From Oscillospiraceae bacterium (GTDB lineage Bacteria; Bacillota; Clostridia; Oscillospirales; Acutalibacteraceae), in assembly GCA_902791235.1 (NCBI GenBank), contig CADAUV010000002.1, positions 1-64,000 of the forward strand: a stretch of DNA of 64,000 nt, given 5' to 3'. The number at the start of each line of letters is the position of its first letter. The first letter of the stretch is position 1. Both the position numbers and the translations under genes were made by a program. Shown piece after piece: positions 51,404 through 59,404 of this stretch. The notes under the pieces were generated by a model. That model saw only the letters and a list, made by a program, of their open reading frames with translations. It was not told where the DNA came from and searched no databases.

Positions 51404-51435
51404 AAAATGAATAAATTTATAGACGGAGTAATACT

Positions 51436-52557
51436 ATGGTAGAGTACGAAGAATTAAGATTACATCTTCTTGAATTTGAAAAGGATATAAAAAACCTTAA
51501 GGAAGCCCTTGCAATTGATATGCTCAAGGGCGAAATTGACGAGCTTGAGAAGGAAAGCGCAAAGCCTGATTTCTGGGACGATATGGAAAAAAGCCAGAAA
51601 ACAATGCAGAGGATAGGCTCGCTTAAATCAAAGGTGCAGTCATATGAAGGACTTAAAAATGATTTCGACGACGCGCTTGTTATGATTGAGCTTGCCGACG
51701 ACGAGGGCGACCTTGAGCTTTTAGACGACTGCAGAGAAACTGTTGACGATATTGAAAAGAGAGTTGAGCAGCTCACGCTTTCAACTCTTCTGAGCGGCGA
51801 ATACGACAGCAAGAACGCCCTTCTCACCTTCCATGCAGGCGCAGGCGGCACAGAGGCGCAGGACTGGGCGGAAATGCTTTTCAGAATGTATAACCGCTGG
51901 GGCGAGCGCCACGGCTACAAGGTATCGACGCTCGATTTTCTTGACGGTGATGTAGCAGGCCTTAAAAGCGCAACAATCCTTGTAGAAGGCGAAAACGCCT
52001 ACGGTTACCTGAAGGGTGAAATGGGCATTCACAGGCTTGTGCGCGTATCGCCGTTTGACTCCTCGGGACGCCGCCACACCTCTTTTGCATCGCTCGAGGT
52101 AATGCCTGAAATTGACGATTCCGTTGATGTTGAAATCCGCGAGGAAGATATCAAAATGGATGTGTACCGCGCTTCGGGCGCAGGCGGACAGAAGGTTAAC
52201 AAAACCTCCTCCGCCGTAAGACTGACGCATGTGCCGACGGGCATTGTCGTTTCCTGTCAGATTGAGCGTTCACAGCACCAGAACAGAGAGGTTGCAATGC
52301 GTATGCTCAAGTCAAAGCTTATCGAGATTAAGGAAAGAGAAAATCTTGAAAAGATTGACGACATCAAGGGCGACCAGAAGGAAATCGCATGGGGCAGTCA
52401 GATAAGGTCGTATGTCTTTATGCCTTACACAATGGCAAAGGACCACAGAACGAATTTTGAAATGGGCAATATCAACGCCGTTATGGACGGAGATATTGAC
52501 GGATTTATAAACGCATATCTGAAAATGAAATCAGTTGAGGGAGCTGAAAAACAATGA
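51436..52557 (+). CDS. prfB: peptide chain release factor 2, without programmed frameshift
   Basis: 373 residues in a single frame. VSPFDSSGRRHTSF contains the SPF tripeptide that reads UGA/UAA, and RASGAGGQKVNKT holds the GGQ catalytic motif. Most bacterial prfB genes carry an in-frame UGA near codon 25 that must be bypassed by +1 frameshifting; here the matching stretch (KNLKEALAIDMLKGEI) is uninterrupted and no CTTTGAC slip site is present. Ribosome site GACGGAG is ordinary. It overlaps mgtC by 4 bp (ATGA). Confidence 0.95.
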   Translation: MVEYEELRLHLLEFEKDIKNLKEALAIDMLKGEIDELEKESAKPDFWDDMEKSQKTMQRIGSLKSKVQSYEGLKNDFDDALVMIELADDEGDLELLDDCRETVDDIEKRVEQLTLSTLLSGEYDSKNALLTFHAGAGGTEAQDWAEMLFRMYNRWGERHGYKVSTLDFLDGDVAGLKSATILVEGENAYGYLKGEMGIHRLVRVSPFDSSGRRHTSFASLEVMPEIDDSVDVEIREEDIKMDVYRASGAGGQKVNKTSSAVRLTHVPTGIVVSCQIERSQHQNREVAMRMLKSKLIEIKERENLEKIDDIKGDQKEIAWGSQIRSYVFMPYTMAKDHRTNFEMGNINAVMDGDIDGFINAYLKMKSVEGAEKQ

Positions 52558-53285
52558 TAGAGGCTTTCGGAGAGATAACGGAGCTTACGGGCTTTGCGAT
52601 AAGGCTTTGTATAGCAATAATCCTCGGACTTATAATCGGGTTTGAAAGGCAGTGGAACAAGCATCAGGCGGGCATTATGACAAATGTCATTGTCTGCGTA
52701 GGCTCATTTGCGTTTACCGCCTTCAGCTTTCTTGCATTTAACTATGAAGGAGTTGACATCACGCGTGTTGCGTCGGGCATTGTTTCAGGTATAGGCTTCC
52801 TCGGCGCAGGCGTTATTCTGCGTGAGGAGGGCAATATCAGAGGGCTTTCAACCGCCGCAACAATATGGGCGACCGCCGCGGTTGGTATTCTCTGCACGCT
52901 TGAAAATGTGTTTTTCGCCGTAATTGTTGCAGTTGCAATTGTATTTCTTCATCTCGTGCTTCATCCCTTTGCAGATTATGTCAACAAGAAATCGCACTAC
53001 AACAAGGAGCTTGAAAACAAAAGAAATATTGAATGTTTATACAAGCTTTCAATAACCTGCACGGAGGAAACGGAGATTGATATCCGCGCTCACCTTGTAA
53101 AAACAATCAAAACGAAGGACGGAATTCTCCTCCACAACCTTGAAAGCAAGGCGACGGATGAAGGTAATGTAAAAATCCGCGCATATGTTACAACAATGAA
53201 AAAGGACAATGAAATTGTTGAAAACCTTTTAATACATATCGGTAAGGACCCCGGAATTATCTCTGCCGGCTGGAATCTGCAGTAA
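52554..53285 (+). CDS. MgtC/SapB family membrane protein
   Basis: 243 residues. The MgtC N-terminal domain is clear: LCIAIILGLIIGFERQ, AGIMTNVIVCVGSFAFTAFS, VASGIVSGIGFLGAGVILREEGNIRGLSTAATIWATAAVGI. It is followed by a soluble C-terminal ACT-like region of about 95 residues. MgtC proteins help growth at low magnesium and modulate membrane energetics in pathogens; the role in a gut commensal is not known. Translationally coupled to prfB. Confidence 0.9.
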   Translation: MIEAFGEITELTGFAIRLCIAIILGLIIGFERQWNKHQAGIMTNVIVCVGSFAFTAFSFLAFNYEGVDITRVASGIVSGIGFLGAGVILREEGNIRGLSTAATIWATAAVGILCTLENVFFAVIVAVAIVFLHLVLHPFADYVNKKSHYNKELENKRNIECLYKLSITCTEETEIDIRAHLVKTIKTKDGILLHNLESKATDEGNVKIRAYVTTMKKDNEIVENLLIHIGKDPGIISAGWNLQ

Positions 53286-53322
53286 ACGGCGGCAAGACAA
53301 ATTCCAAATCTTTACGCTAATA

Positions 53323-53361
53323 AAAACCCCCTTTGAACCGACAATAGTTCAAGGGGGTTTT
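53323..53361 (+). terminator. terminator after mgtC that also holds the next ribosome site
   Basis: AAAACCCCCTTTGAAC paired with GTTCAAGGGGGTTTT (one bulge), loop of about 8 nt, with T run. The AAGGGGG of its 3' arm is the only ribosome site for the deacetylase ATG at 53366. Confidence 0.85.
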
Positions 53362-53365
53362 ATAT

Positions 53366-54208
53366 ATGAAAAGGAATGAAAAAATATTTGCGCTTATACT
53401 CTCCGTAATGCTTCTCTGCGGCTGCGCAAGAGGCGGTGCAAACGCCGACAGCAGCACTCTCACAGAGGAGAGCAGAAGCACGAATGTGGCTGAAACTACC
53501 GTAAAAATCAACAATGTTTTAAACGAAAGCTACAGCACGGAAAAAATTGTGTGGGGTCCCGGCAGGGCTGAAAATCACGCAAGACCGAATGACCCTGTTT
53601 CGCTTCAGGAAAAGTACGGCGAGCTTGGCGCACAGTTTCTTATGAGCGACGACAAATTCATCTGTCTGACATTTGACGAAGGGTATGAAAACGGCTTCAC
53701 ACCTGCAATTCTCGATACTCTCAAAGAGAAAAATGTCAAGGCGATTTTCTTTGTTACCTATGATTTTGCGAAGGACAATCCCGAGCTTATAGAGCGTATG
53801 ATTGACGAAGGTCATATCATAGGAAATCACACTTACAGACATCTTACAATGGACGAAATCACACTTGAAGAAGCTACCGAGGAGGTTATGTTCCTCGACA
53901 GATATATGAAGCAGAACTTCAAGTACAGGATGAAGCTTTTCAGATTTCCGAAGGGTGAGTTCAGCGAAAGCACGCTCGCGCTTGTAAACGAGCTTGGCTA
54001 CAAGAGTATTTTCTGGTCGTTCGCATACGCCGACTGGGACACGCAGAATCAGACGGAAAGCAGCGCCGCGCTTAAAGAAATCACGGATAACCTTCACAAC
54101 GGCGAGATAATGCTTCTTCATGCGGTGAGCAGTACAAACGCCGAAATCCTCGGCGATGTTATCGACAGCGCAAGGGAGCAGGGATACGAATTCACAACCG
54201 AAGTATAA
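53366..54208 (+). CDS. PdaA-like polysaccharide deacetylase lipoprotein
   Basis: 280 residues. Lipoprotein signal with a lipobox ending LLCGC (Cys about 19). A NodB domain with the PdaA-specific LTFDEGYENG, then GNHTYRH (metal His pair), FRFPKGEF and MLLHAVSSTN. In Bacillus PdaA removes N-acetyl groups so that muramic delta-lactam can form in spore cortex; with the SASP gene nearby this fits a spore-former. It may instead act on vegetative wall, as the mreBCD-PBP2 genes follow. Confidence 0.87.
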   Translation: MKRNEKIFALILSVMLLCGCARGGANADSSTLTEESRSTNVAETTVKINNVLNESYSTEKIVWGPGRAENHARPNDPVSLQEKYGELGAQFLMSDDKFICLTFDEGYENGFTPAILDTLKEKNVKAIFFVTYDFAKDNPELIERMIDEGHIIGNHTYRHLTMDEITLEEATEEVMFLDRYMKQNFKYRMKLFRFPKGEFSESTLALVNELGYKSIFWSFAYADWDTQNQTESSAALKEITDNLHNGEIMLLHAVSSTNAEILGDVIDSAREQGYEFTTEV

Positions 54209-54236
54209 ATTATACAATCAGTAATATTTCAGTATC

Positions 54237-54281
54237 GCAAATATGTACAGTCGGGACTCTTCCCGATTGTGCATATTTGTT
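54237..54281 (+). terminator. terminator after the PdaA-like gene
   Basis: Long imperfect stem CAAATATG ... TCGGGA with TCCCGA ... CATATTTG, loop CTCT, then TTTATG. The T run is weak. Confidence 0.6.
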
Positions 54282-54311
54282 TATGTATAAAAAATTTTAA
54301 AAATTTTGTTT

Positions 54312-54341
54312 TTGCTATTGTTATAATTCAATCTCTATTAT
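54312..54341 (+). promoter_or_regulatory. candidate promoter of mreBCD-PBP2
   Basis: TTGCTA (54312-54317), 18 bp, TATTAT (54336-54341), in an A+T-rich stretch where other matches are possible. Confidence 0.5.
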
Positions 54342-54405
54342 ATAATATTAACCACACTAATTTAAAATAAATAATTTTATACCTTCAGGAAAGTGAGTAA
54401 TACAT

Positions 54406-55386
54406 ATGCTTTTTTCAAGAGATATAGGCATCGACCTCGGCACCTCCACAACGCTCGTATGCGACAAAAAGGGCAGAGTTATAATTGACGAGCCGAGCGT
54501 TGTTGCAGTTGATGTTAAGACAAAAAGAGTTCTTGCAACAGGAGCGCAGGCTAAATCCATGATTGGCAGAACTCCGGGCTCCATCGTTGCCGTAAAGCCG
54601 CTTAAATACGGCGTTATCGCCGACTTTGATATGACCTCGGATATGCTCAGAAGCTTCATTTCACGCTCAAGCAAGGGAAATCTTTTTACCCGTACAAGAG
54701 TTGTCGTATCCGTTCCGAGCGATGTAACCGAGGTTGAAAGGCGTGCTGTTGAGGACGCTGTACGCTCCGCAGGCGCACAGGAGGTTGAGCTTATCGAAGC
54801 ACCGATGGCGTCGGCTCTCGGCGCAGGTCTTCCCGTATTTGAAGCAACGGGCTCAATGGTTGTTGACATCGGCGGCGGAACCTGTGATATTGCGGTTGTC
54901 AGCCTTGGCGGCGTTGCCGTAAACAAGAGCATAAGAGTCGGCGGCGACGCCCTCGACGAAGCCATCATTGATTATATGACTAAGGAGCATGACCTTCTTA
55001 TCGGTTCAAATACCGCTGAGGACATCAAGCTTAAGCTTGGCTCGGCGCGCGAATACGACGGCGAGGGCGCAATGGAAGTAAGAGGCAGAAACATCTCCGA
55101 CGGCTTACCAAACAGCATCGAAATAACCTCGGCAGATGTAAGAAAGGTGCTTGAAGCTCCCGTAAACGAAATCATAAGCGCAATCAAAGAGGTGCTTGAG
55201 ATTACTCTCCCCGAGCTTTCGGCAGATATTATCGACAGAGGTATTTACCTCACGGGCGGTGCAAGCAGGCTCAGAGGTCTTGCTGAGCTTATCACCGAAA
55301 AGACAAATATCACAGTTCACACACCCGAAAATCCCGAGCGCTGCGTTGCGCTTGGCACCTCGGTTAAACTCAGAAGGGCAAGATAA
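54406..55386 (+). CDS. mreB: rod shape-determining protein MreB/Mbl
   Basis: 326 residues of the actin fold. IGIDLGTSTTLV (phosphate 1), GVIADFDMTSDMLRSFI, VVVSVPSDVTEVERRAV, MVVDIGGGTCDIAVVSLGG (phosphate 2) and YLTGGASRLRGL (adenosine) are all present. It forms membrane filaments that direct elongation of the side wall. mreC, mreD and a class B penicillin-binding protein follow in the same direction, the standard elongasome order. Confidence 0.95.
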   Translation: MLFSRDIGIDLGTSTTLVCDKKGRVIIDEPSVVAVDVKTKRVLATGAQAKSMIGRTPGSIVAVKPLKYGVIADFDMTSDMLRSFISRSSKGNLFTRTRVVVSVPSDVTEVERRAVEDAVRSAGAQEVELIEAPMASALGAGLPVFEATGSMVVDIGGGTCDIAVVSLGGVAVNKSIRVGGDALDEAIIDYMTKEHDLLIGSNTAEDIKLKLGSAREYDGEGAMEVRGRNISDGLPNSIEITSADVRKVLEAPVNEIISAIKEVLEITLPELSADIIDRGIYLTGGASRLRGLAELITEKTNITVHTPENPERCVALGTSVKLRRAR

Positions 55387-55389
55387 ATA

Positions 55390-56235
55390 ATGAAGGGCAT
55401 TTTTAAAAGCAGTCGTTTCAAAGTAATAATTGCAATCGCAGGTCTTCTCATTATAGGTATGTTTTTCTCCGCCGTAACAGGCCACAGCGAGAGCGCGCAG
55501 TCGGGAATTGTAGGAACTGTTTTTGCACCTGCACACTGGGTTGCAGGTAAAATAAGCGACGGCATAACCGTTCTCACAAGAAGCGCAGGCGGCAATGCAG
55601 AATACGACAGGCAGATTGACGAGCTTGAAAAAGAGGTCGGAGAGCTTGAGGACAGGCTTGCCGACTACAACAGCTTAAAGGAACAAAACGACGCATACAG
55701 GGAGGCGCTTGAGCTTAAAGAGCAGCAGCCCGAGCTTCAGTTTGTTGACGCGTCCGTAACAGGCAGGGACGCCGCCGACCCGTACTGCACCTTTACAATA
55801 AGCAAGGGTACACTGAGCGGTATCAAGGACGGCGACGCGGTACTCTACGGCAAATACCTTGTCGGAATAATAAGGAAGGCATATCCCGCTTACAGCATAG
55901 TATGCACTGTGCTTGACCCTGATTTTTCCGTATCGGCTTACGATATCTCGACGGGAGAATTAAGCTATGTAACAGGCGACGCGTCGCTCGCAGGCAAGGG
56001 TCTTTGTAAATTTGAAAACCTTGATTCATCAACAAAAATCTCCTACGGTTCAATCATAGCAAGCGCAGGTGTGAGCCGCACTATGCCGAGGGGCATTGTA
56101 ATCGGCACCGTAAAGGATATAAACGACGAAATAACAGATATATCAACATACGCGCAGGTACAGCCGGGCACCGATATTTCAAAGCTCAGCGAATGTCTTG
56201 TGCTTATAAACTATGACGCGCAGGGAGCAGAGTAA
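55390..56235 (+). CDS. mreC: rod shape-determining protein MreC
   Basis: 281 residues. One N-terminal membrane helix (VIIAIAGLLIIGMFFSAV), a coiled coil (about 75-120, DRQIDELEKEVGELEDRL), then the two beta domains with AYSIVCTVLDPDFSVSAY and GIVIGTVKDI. It links MreB to the wall synthases outside the membrane. It starts 3 bp after mreB and shares one base with mreD. Confidence 0.9.
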   Translation: MKGIFKSSRFKVIIAIAGLLIIGMFFSAVTGHSESAQSGIVGTVFAPAHWVAGKISDGITVLTRSAGGNAEYDRQIDELEKEVGELEDRLADYNSLKEQNDAYREALELKEQQPELQFVDASVTGRDAADPYCTFTISKGTLSGIKDGDAVLYGKYLVGIIRKAYPAYSIVCTVLDPDFSVSAYDISTGELSYVTGDASLAGKGLCKFENLDSSTKISYGSIIASAGVSRTMPRGIVIGTVKDINDEITDISTYAQVQPGTDISKLSECLVLINYDAQGAE

Positions 56236-56771
56236 TGGAGCTGACAAGAAGGCAAAAGCAAATTAAATACGGCGTATATCTTCTTGTGCTTGCCATATGC
56301 CATCTTCTGCAGAATGTATCGGGACTTCTGCCCGAAATATTCTCCGCAAGGTGCCTTATCATAATTCCTGCCGCAATTATTCTTTCAGTCGGCGAGGACT
56401 TCTTTGCGGCGTCGATGCTCGGGCTTTTTTCAGGTCTGTTATGGGATATCACCAGCGCCGTGCATATGGGCTTTAACTGTATTTTTTTAATGCTTCTGTG
56501 CTTTTTGGCGTCAGCCTTCACAATGAGGATTGCGAGAGATATTTTTATTACAAATCTGCTGCTCAGCACTGCGGCAGTTATCGTCTACTGCTTTGTGTAC
56601 TGGTTATTCTTTATACTGATAAAGGGCGTTGACGGCGGTGAACTTACCATTATCACCTTCTATCTGCCGACAGCGGCGTACACCGTAGCAGTTTCACTCA
56701 TTATGTATTTAATTATCAAACCGATAAAAAACAAGGTTAACGGTATCAGGCAGGAGCGCTTTGAGGGTTAA
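56235..56771 (+). CDS. mreD: rod shape-determining protein MreD
   Basis: 178 residues with five membrane helices and few charged residues. The sequence is poorly conserved as usual for MreD, so the call rests on size, topology (ILSVGEDFFAASMLGLFSGLLWDITSAVHMGF) and position between mreC and PBP2. Overlaps the mreC stop by one base. Confidence 0.85.
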   Translation: MELTRRQKQIKYGVYLLVLAICHLLQNVSGLLPEIFSARCLIIIPAAIILSVGEDFFAASMLGLFSGLLWDITSAVHMGFNCIFLMLLCFLASAFTMRIARDIFITNLLLSTAAVIVYCFVYWLFFILIKGVDGGELTIITFYLPTAAYTVAVSLIMYLIIKPIKNKVNGIRQERFEG

Positions 56772-56807
56772 CCCGTAAACTAAACTATAAACAAAGGAGG
56801 TCGGCGC

Positions 56808-58829
56808 GTGAGAAACAGAATACTCGGTTCACGAAGCATTATTGCGCTTATTATGGTTTTAGCAGTAATCGCAGGCTTTGCGCTTGACCTCTATAAAATA
56901 CAGGTCAGAGAGCATGACTATTATACGGAAAAAAACAATGCTGATAAGAGCTATGTTATACCCATTGAGGCGGCACGCGGCGAAATCGTCGACAGAAACG
57001 GTAACTCACTTGTAACAAACCGTCAGGGAAATTCCATTGTATTAAATGCGGTTTATTTTCCGTCGGCGAAGGACAACGACAGGCGTAACGAAATCATTTA
57101 CAATCTTATCAAGCTTTTCGAGTCAAGGGGTGAGGAGTACGCGCAAAATCTCCCGCTCTACTTTGACGGAAACGGCAACATTCAGTTCACTGATGACGAG
57201 GATGATGTTAAGACGATGAAAAGCGCGGATATGCTCGGACTTCAGCCGTATGCAACAGCGCAAAACTGCTATGACGCAGTGCTTGAAAAATACGGCATAA
57301 GCAGCGAATACGACAGGGAAACCGCGCTTAAAATCGGCAATATAAGATACGAGCTTACAAGGCTTCTTTTCTCTTATAACAATCCCGTTACGATTGCGGA
57401 TGATGTGAGCGATGAAACAGTCGCAGCCATCAAGGAGGATAAGACGACCTACCTCGGAGCCGATGTAAAGGTAGTCGCATACAGAGAATATGTGGACTCC
57501 ACAATTGCGCCGCACATACTCGGCACCGTCAGAAAGATTAACGCAGAAGAGTATGAGGAGCGCAAGGACAGCGGCTACGGAATCACCGACCAGATTGGCG
57601 AATCGGGTATCGAGCGCGCTATGGAGGAACGCCTGAGAGGAACGCCGGGCGAGCTTACGATTACAATTGACAAGGACGGCAATGTTACCGAGGAGATTAC
57701 CAAGAAGCCCGTTCAGGGAAACACGGTTGTTCTGACAATCGACAGGGATTTACAGGTGCTTGCGCAAAACGAGCTCAAGGAAGTTTGCGACAGCGTAAGC
57801 CTTTCCTCTTCGGCAGGAGCGGTTGTTGTTGAGGACTGTAATTCGGGCGAGCTTCTCGCCGCTGCTTCGTATCCGACCTTTGATTTAAACGATTACTACG
57901 ACAGCTATGAGGAGCTTTCGTCAGACAGAAGAAATCCGCTGTGGTCGCGCTTTGCGATGGGTACATACGCACCCGGTTCAACCTTCAAGCCCGTAACAGC
58001 CTGCGCCGCTCTTGAGGAGGGCGCAATCAGCTCCGACACCACCTTCTACTGCCCCGGTGTCGACGAGTTCAACGGACAGGAATTCCACTGCCTGCACAGT
58101 AATTCACACGGATATGAGAATGTGCGCACCGCGCTTCGCGACTCGTGTAATATGTTCTTCTACAACACTGTTATGCAGGTCGGTATGACGAAGCTTGACG
58201 AATACGCATCAGGCTTCGGTCTTGGTCAGAAGACAGGCGTTGAGATTGCCGAAGCTACGGGAACACTCGCTTCACCCGAAAGGCGCGAGGAGCTTGGAGG
58301 ATTATGGAATCTCGGCGACACGCTCCAGTCGGCAATCGGTCAGTCGGACAACCTTTTCACACCGCTTCAGCTTGCAAATTACTGTTCAACTATTGCAAAC
58401 GGCGGCACAAGATACGAGCTTCATTTTGTAAAATCAGTCATCTCCGCTTCAACGGGAGTTGTTAACGAGACATCCCCTTCGATTGCAGATTCGCTTGATT
58501 TAAGCGAAAACACACTCGAGCAGGTACACAGCGGTATGCGCCTTGTTGCACTTGAGGGCGGACCGTATCTCATCTTCGGCGAGATGGACACACCCGTCGC
58601 CTGTAAAACAGGTACCTCGGAGGTTGTGGTAAACGGAGCAAAGAGAAACAACGGTTTTCTTATTACATATGCGCCGTATGACAATCCCGAAATCGCCGTG
58701 TCCTCCGTTGTTGAGCTTGCCGGTTCAGGTACGGAGACCGCTGAGCTTACGGCGAGCATCATTGATTACTGGTATCAGAATAACACCGATACAAAAACAA
58801 ATCAGAAATACGGAATTCTGCTCGGTTAA
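56808..58829 (+). CDS. mrdA: penicillin-binding protein 2 (class B, elongation transpeptidase)
   Basis: 673 residues starting at GTG 56808, with AAAGGAGG 8 nt upstream. An N-terminal membrane helix (IIALIMVLAVIAGFALDLY) is followed by the dimerisation domain with AARGEIVDRNGN. The transpeptidase has all motifs: APGSTFKP (nucleophile Ser), RDSCNMFFYN (SxN) and CKTGTSEVV (KTG). It cross-links peptidoglycan along the side wall. It ends the mreBCD-PBP2 cluster. Confidence 0.93.
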   Translation: MRNRILGSRSIIALIMVLAVIAGFALDLYKIQVREHDYYTEKNNADKSYVIPIEAARGEIVDRNGNSLVTNRQGNSIVLNAVYFPSAKDNDRRNEIIYNLIKLFESRGEEYAQNLPLYFDGNGNIQFTDDEDDVKTMKSADMLGLQPYATAQNCYDAVLEKYGISSEYDRETALKIGNIRYELTRLLFSYNNPVTIADDVSDETVAAIKEDKTTYLGADVKVVAYREYVDSTIAPHILGTVRKINAEEYEERKDSGYGITDQIGESGIERAMEERLRGTPGELTITIDKDGNVTEEITKKPVQGNTVVLTIDRDLQVLAQNELKEVCDSVSLSSSAGAVVVEDCNSGELLAAASYPTFDLNDYYDSYEELSSDRRNPLWSRFAMGTYAPGSTFKPVTACAALEEGAISSDTTFYCPGVDEFNGQEFHCLHSNSHGYENVRTALRDSCNMFFYNTVMQVGMTKLDEYASGFGLGQKTGVEIAEATGTLASPERREELGGLWNLGDTLQSAIGQSDNLFTPLQLANYCSTIANGGTRYELHFVKSVISASTGVVNETSPSIADSLDLSENTLEQVHSGMRLVALEGGPYLIFGEMDTPVACKTGTSEVVVNGAKRNNGFLITYAPYDNPEIAVSSVVELAGSGTETAELTASIIDYWYQNNTDTKTNQKYGILLG

Positions 58830-58869
58830 CAAACAATCATACATTTATAAATAAATTATAAACTTTTTG

Positions 58870-58899
58870 TTGATTTACATACTTAATGTATGTTAGAAT
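58870..58899 (+). promoter_or_regulatory. promoter of the mgsA-like gene with a palindrome filling its spacer
   Basis: TTGATT (58870-58875), 18 bp, TAGAAT (58894-58899). The spacer holds the perfect palindrome ACATACTTAATGTATGT (58877-58893), 6-bp arms and 5-bp centre, the shape of a repressor operator. Confidence 0.6.
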
Positions 58900-58932
58900 A
58901 GTAGACACAATATAATTGACGGAGGGGTCAAT

Positions 58933-59352
58933 ATGAATATTGCTTTAATTGCCCACGACGCTAAAAAAGAATTACTTGTTCAGTTTTGTATCGCATACTG
59001 CGGTATTATAAGCAAGCACGAGGTTTGCGCAACAGGAACAACAGGAAAGCTTGTAGCCGAGGCTACAGGTCTTAATATAAACTGCTTTCTCGCAGGCAGT
59101 CAGGGAGGCGGTCAGCAGGTTGCCGCCCGCATCGCATTTAATGAAATCGACCTGCTCATATTTTTCAGAGACCCGATTAACGCAAAGCCGAATGAGCCGA
59201 ACGACAACGACCTTTTAAGGCTGTGCGATGTACACAATATCCCATACGCAACAAATATCGCAACTGCGGAGGCGCTTATAAGAGGCGTCGAGCGCGGCGA
59301 CTTTGAGTGGAGAGAAATTGTAAATCCGAAATACAATCCAACAAATAACTAA
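58933..59352 (+). CDS. methylglyoxal synthase-like protein lacking catalytic residues
   Basis: 139 residues, full length for MgsA. Family blocks are clear: MNIALIAHDAKKELLVQF, ATGTTGKLVAEATGL (phosphate loop), IDLLIFFRDP and LLRLCDVHNIPYATNIATAEALI. But residues known to be catalytic in Escherichia coli MgsA are changed: the GGDQQ motif (Asp71) is GGGQQ (Gly60), and PHDPD (His98, Asp101) is PNEPN (Asn87, Asn90). His19 and Asp91 are kept as His8 and Asp80. It probably still binds a phosphorylated three-carbon or similar ligand; making methylglyoxal is doubtful. Ribosome site GGAGGGG. It stands alone behind an operator-bearing promoter. Confidence 0.82.
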   Translation: MNIALIAHDAKKELLVQFCIAYCGIISKHEVCATGTTGKLVAEATGLNINCFLAGSQGGGQQVAARIAFNEIDLLIFFRDPINAKPNEPNDNDLLRLCDVHNIPYATNIATAEALIRGVERGDFEWREIVNPKYNPTNN

Positions 59353-59356
59353 TTCT

Positions 59357-59384
59357 ATTACGCTTCACCCCTGTGGAGCGTAAT
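59357..59384 (+). other. hairpin between the mgsA-like gene and hisS
   Basis: 12-bp stem ATTACGCTTCAC/GTGGAGCGTAAT (one G-U), loop CCCT. No T tract follows, so it is a poor terminator; it could be a processing or pausing site. Confidence 0.5.
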
Positions 59385-59404
59385 TCAATTAAAACGGAGG
59401 AATT

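Noticed and set aside
59353..59404. Terminator after the mgsA-like gene
   Set aside because: The 12-bp hairpin is real but no T tract follows on either strand, so it was listed only as a hairpin.
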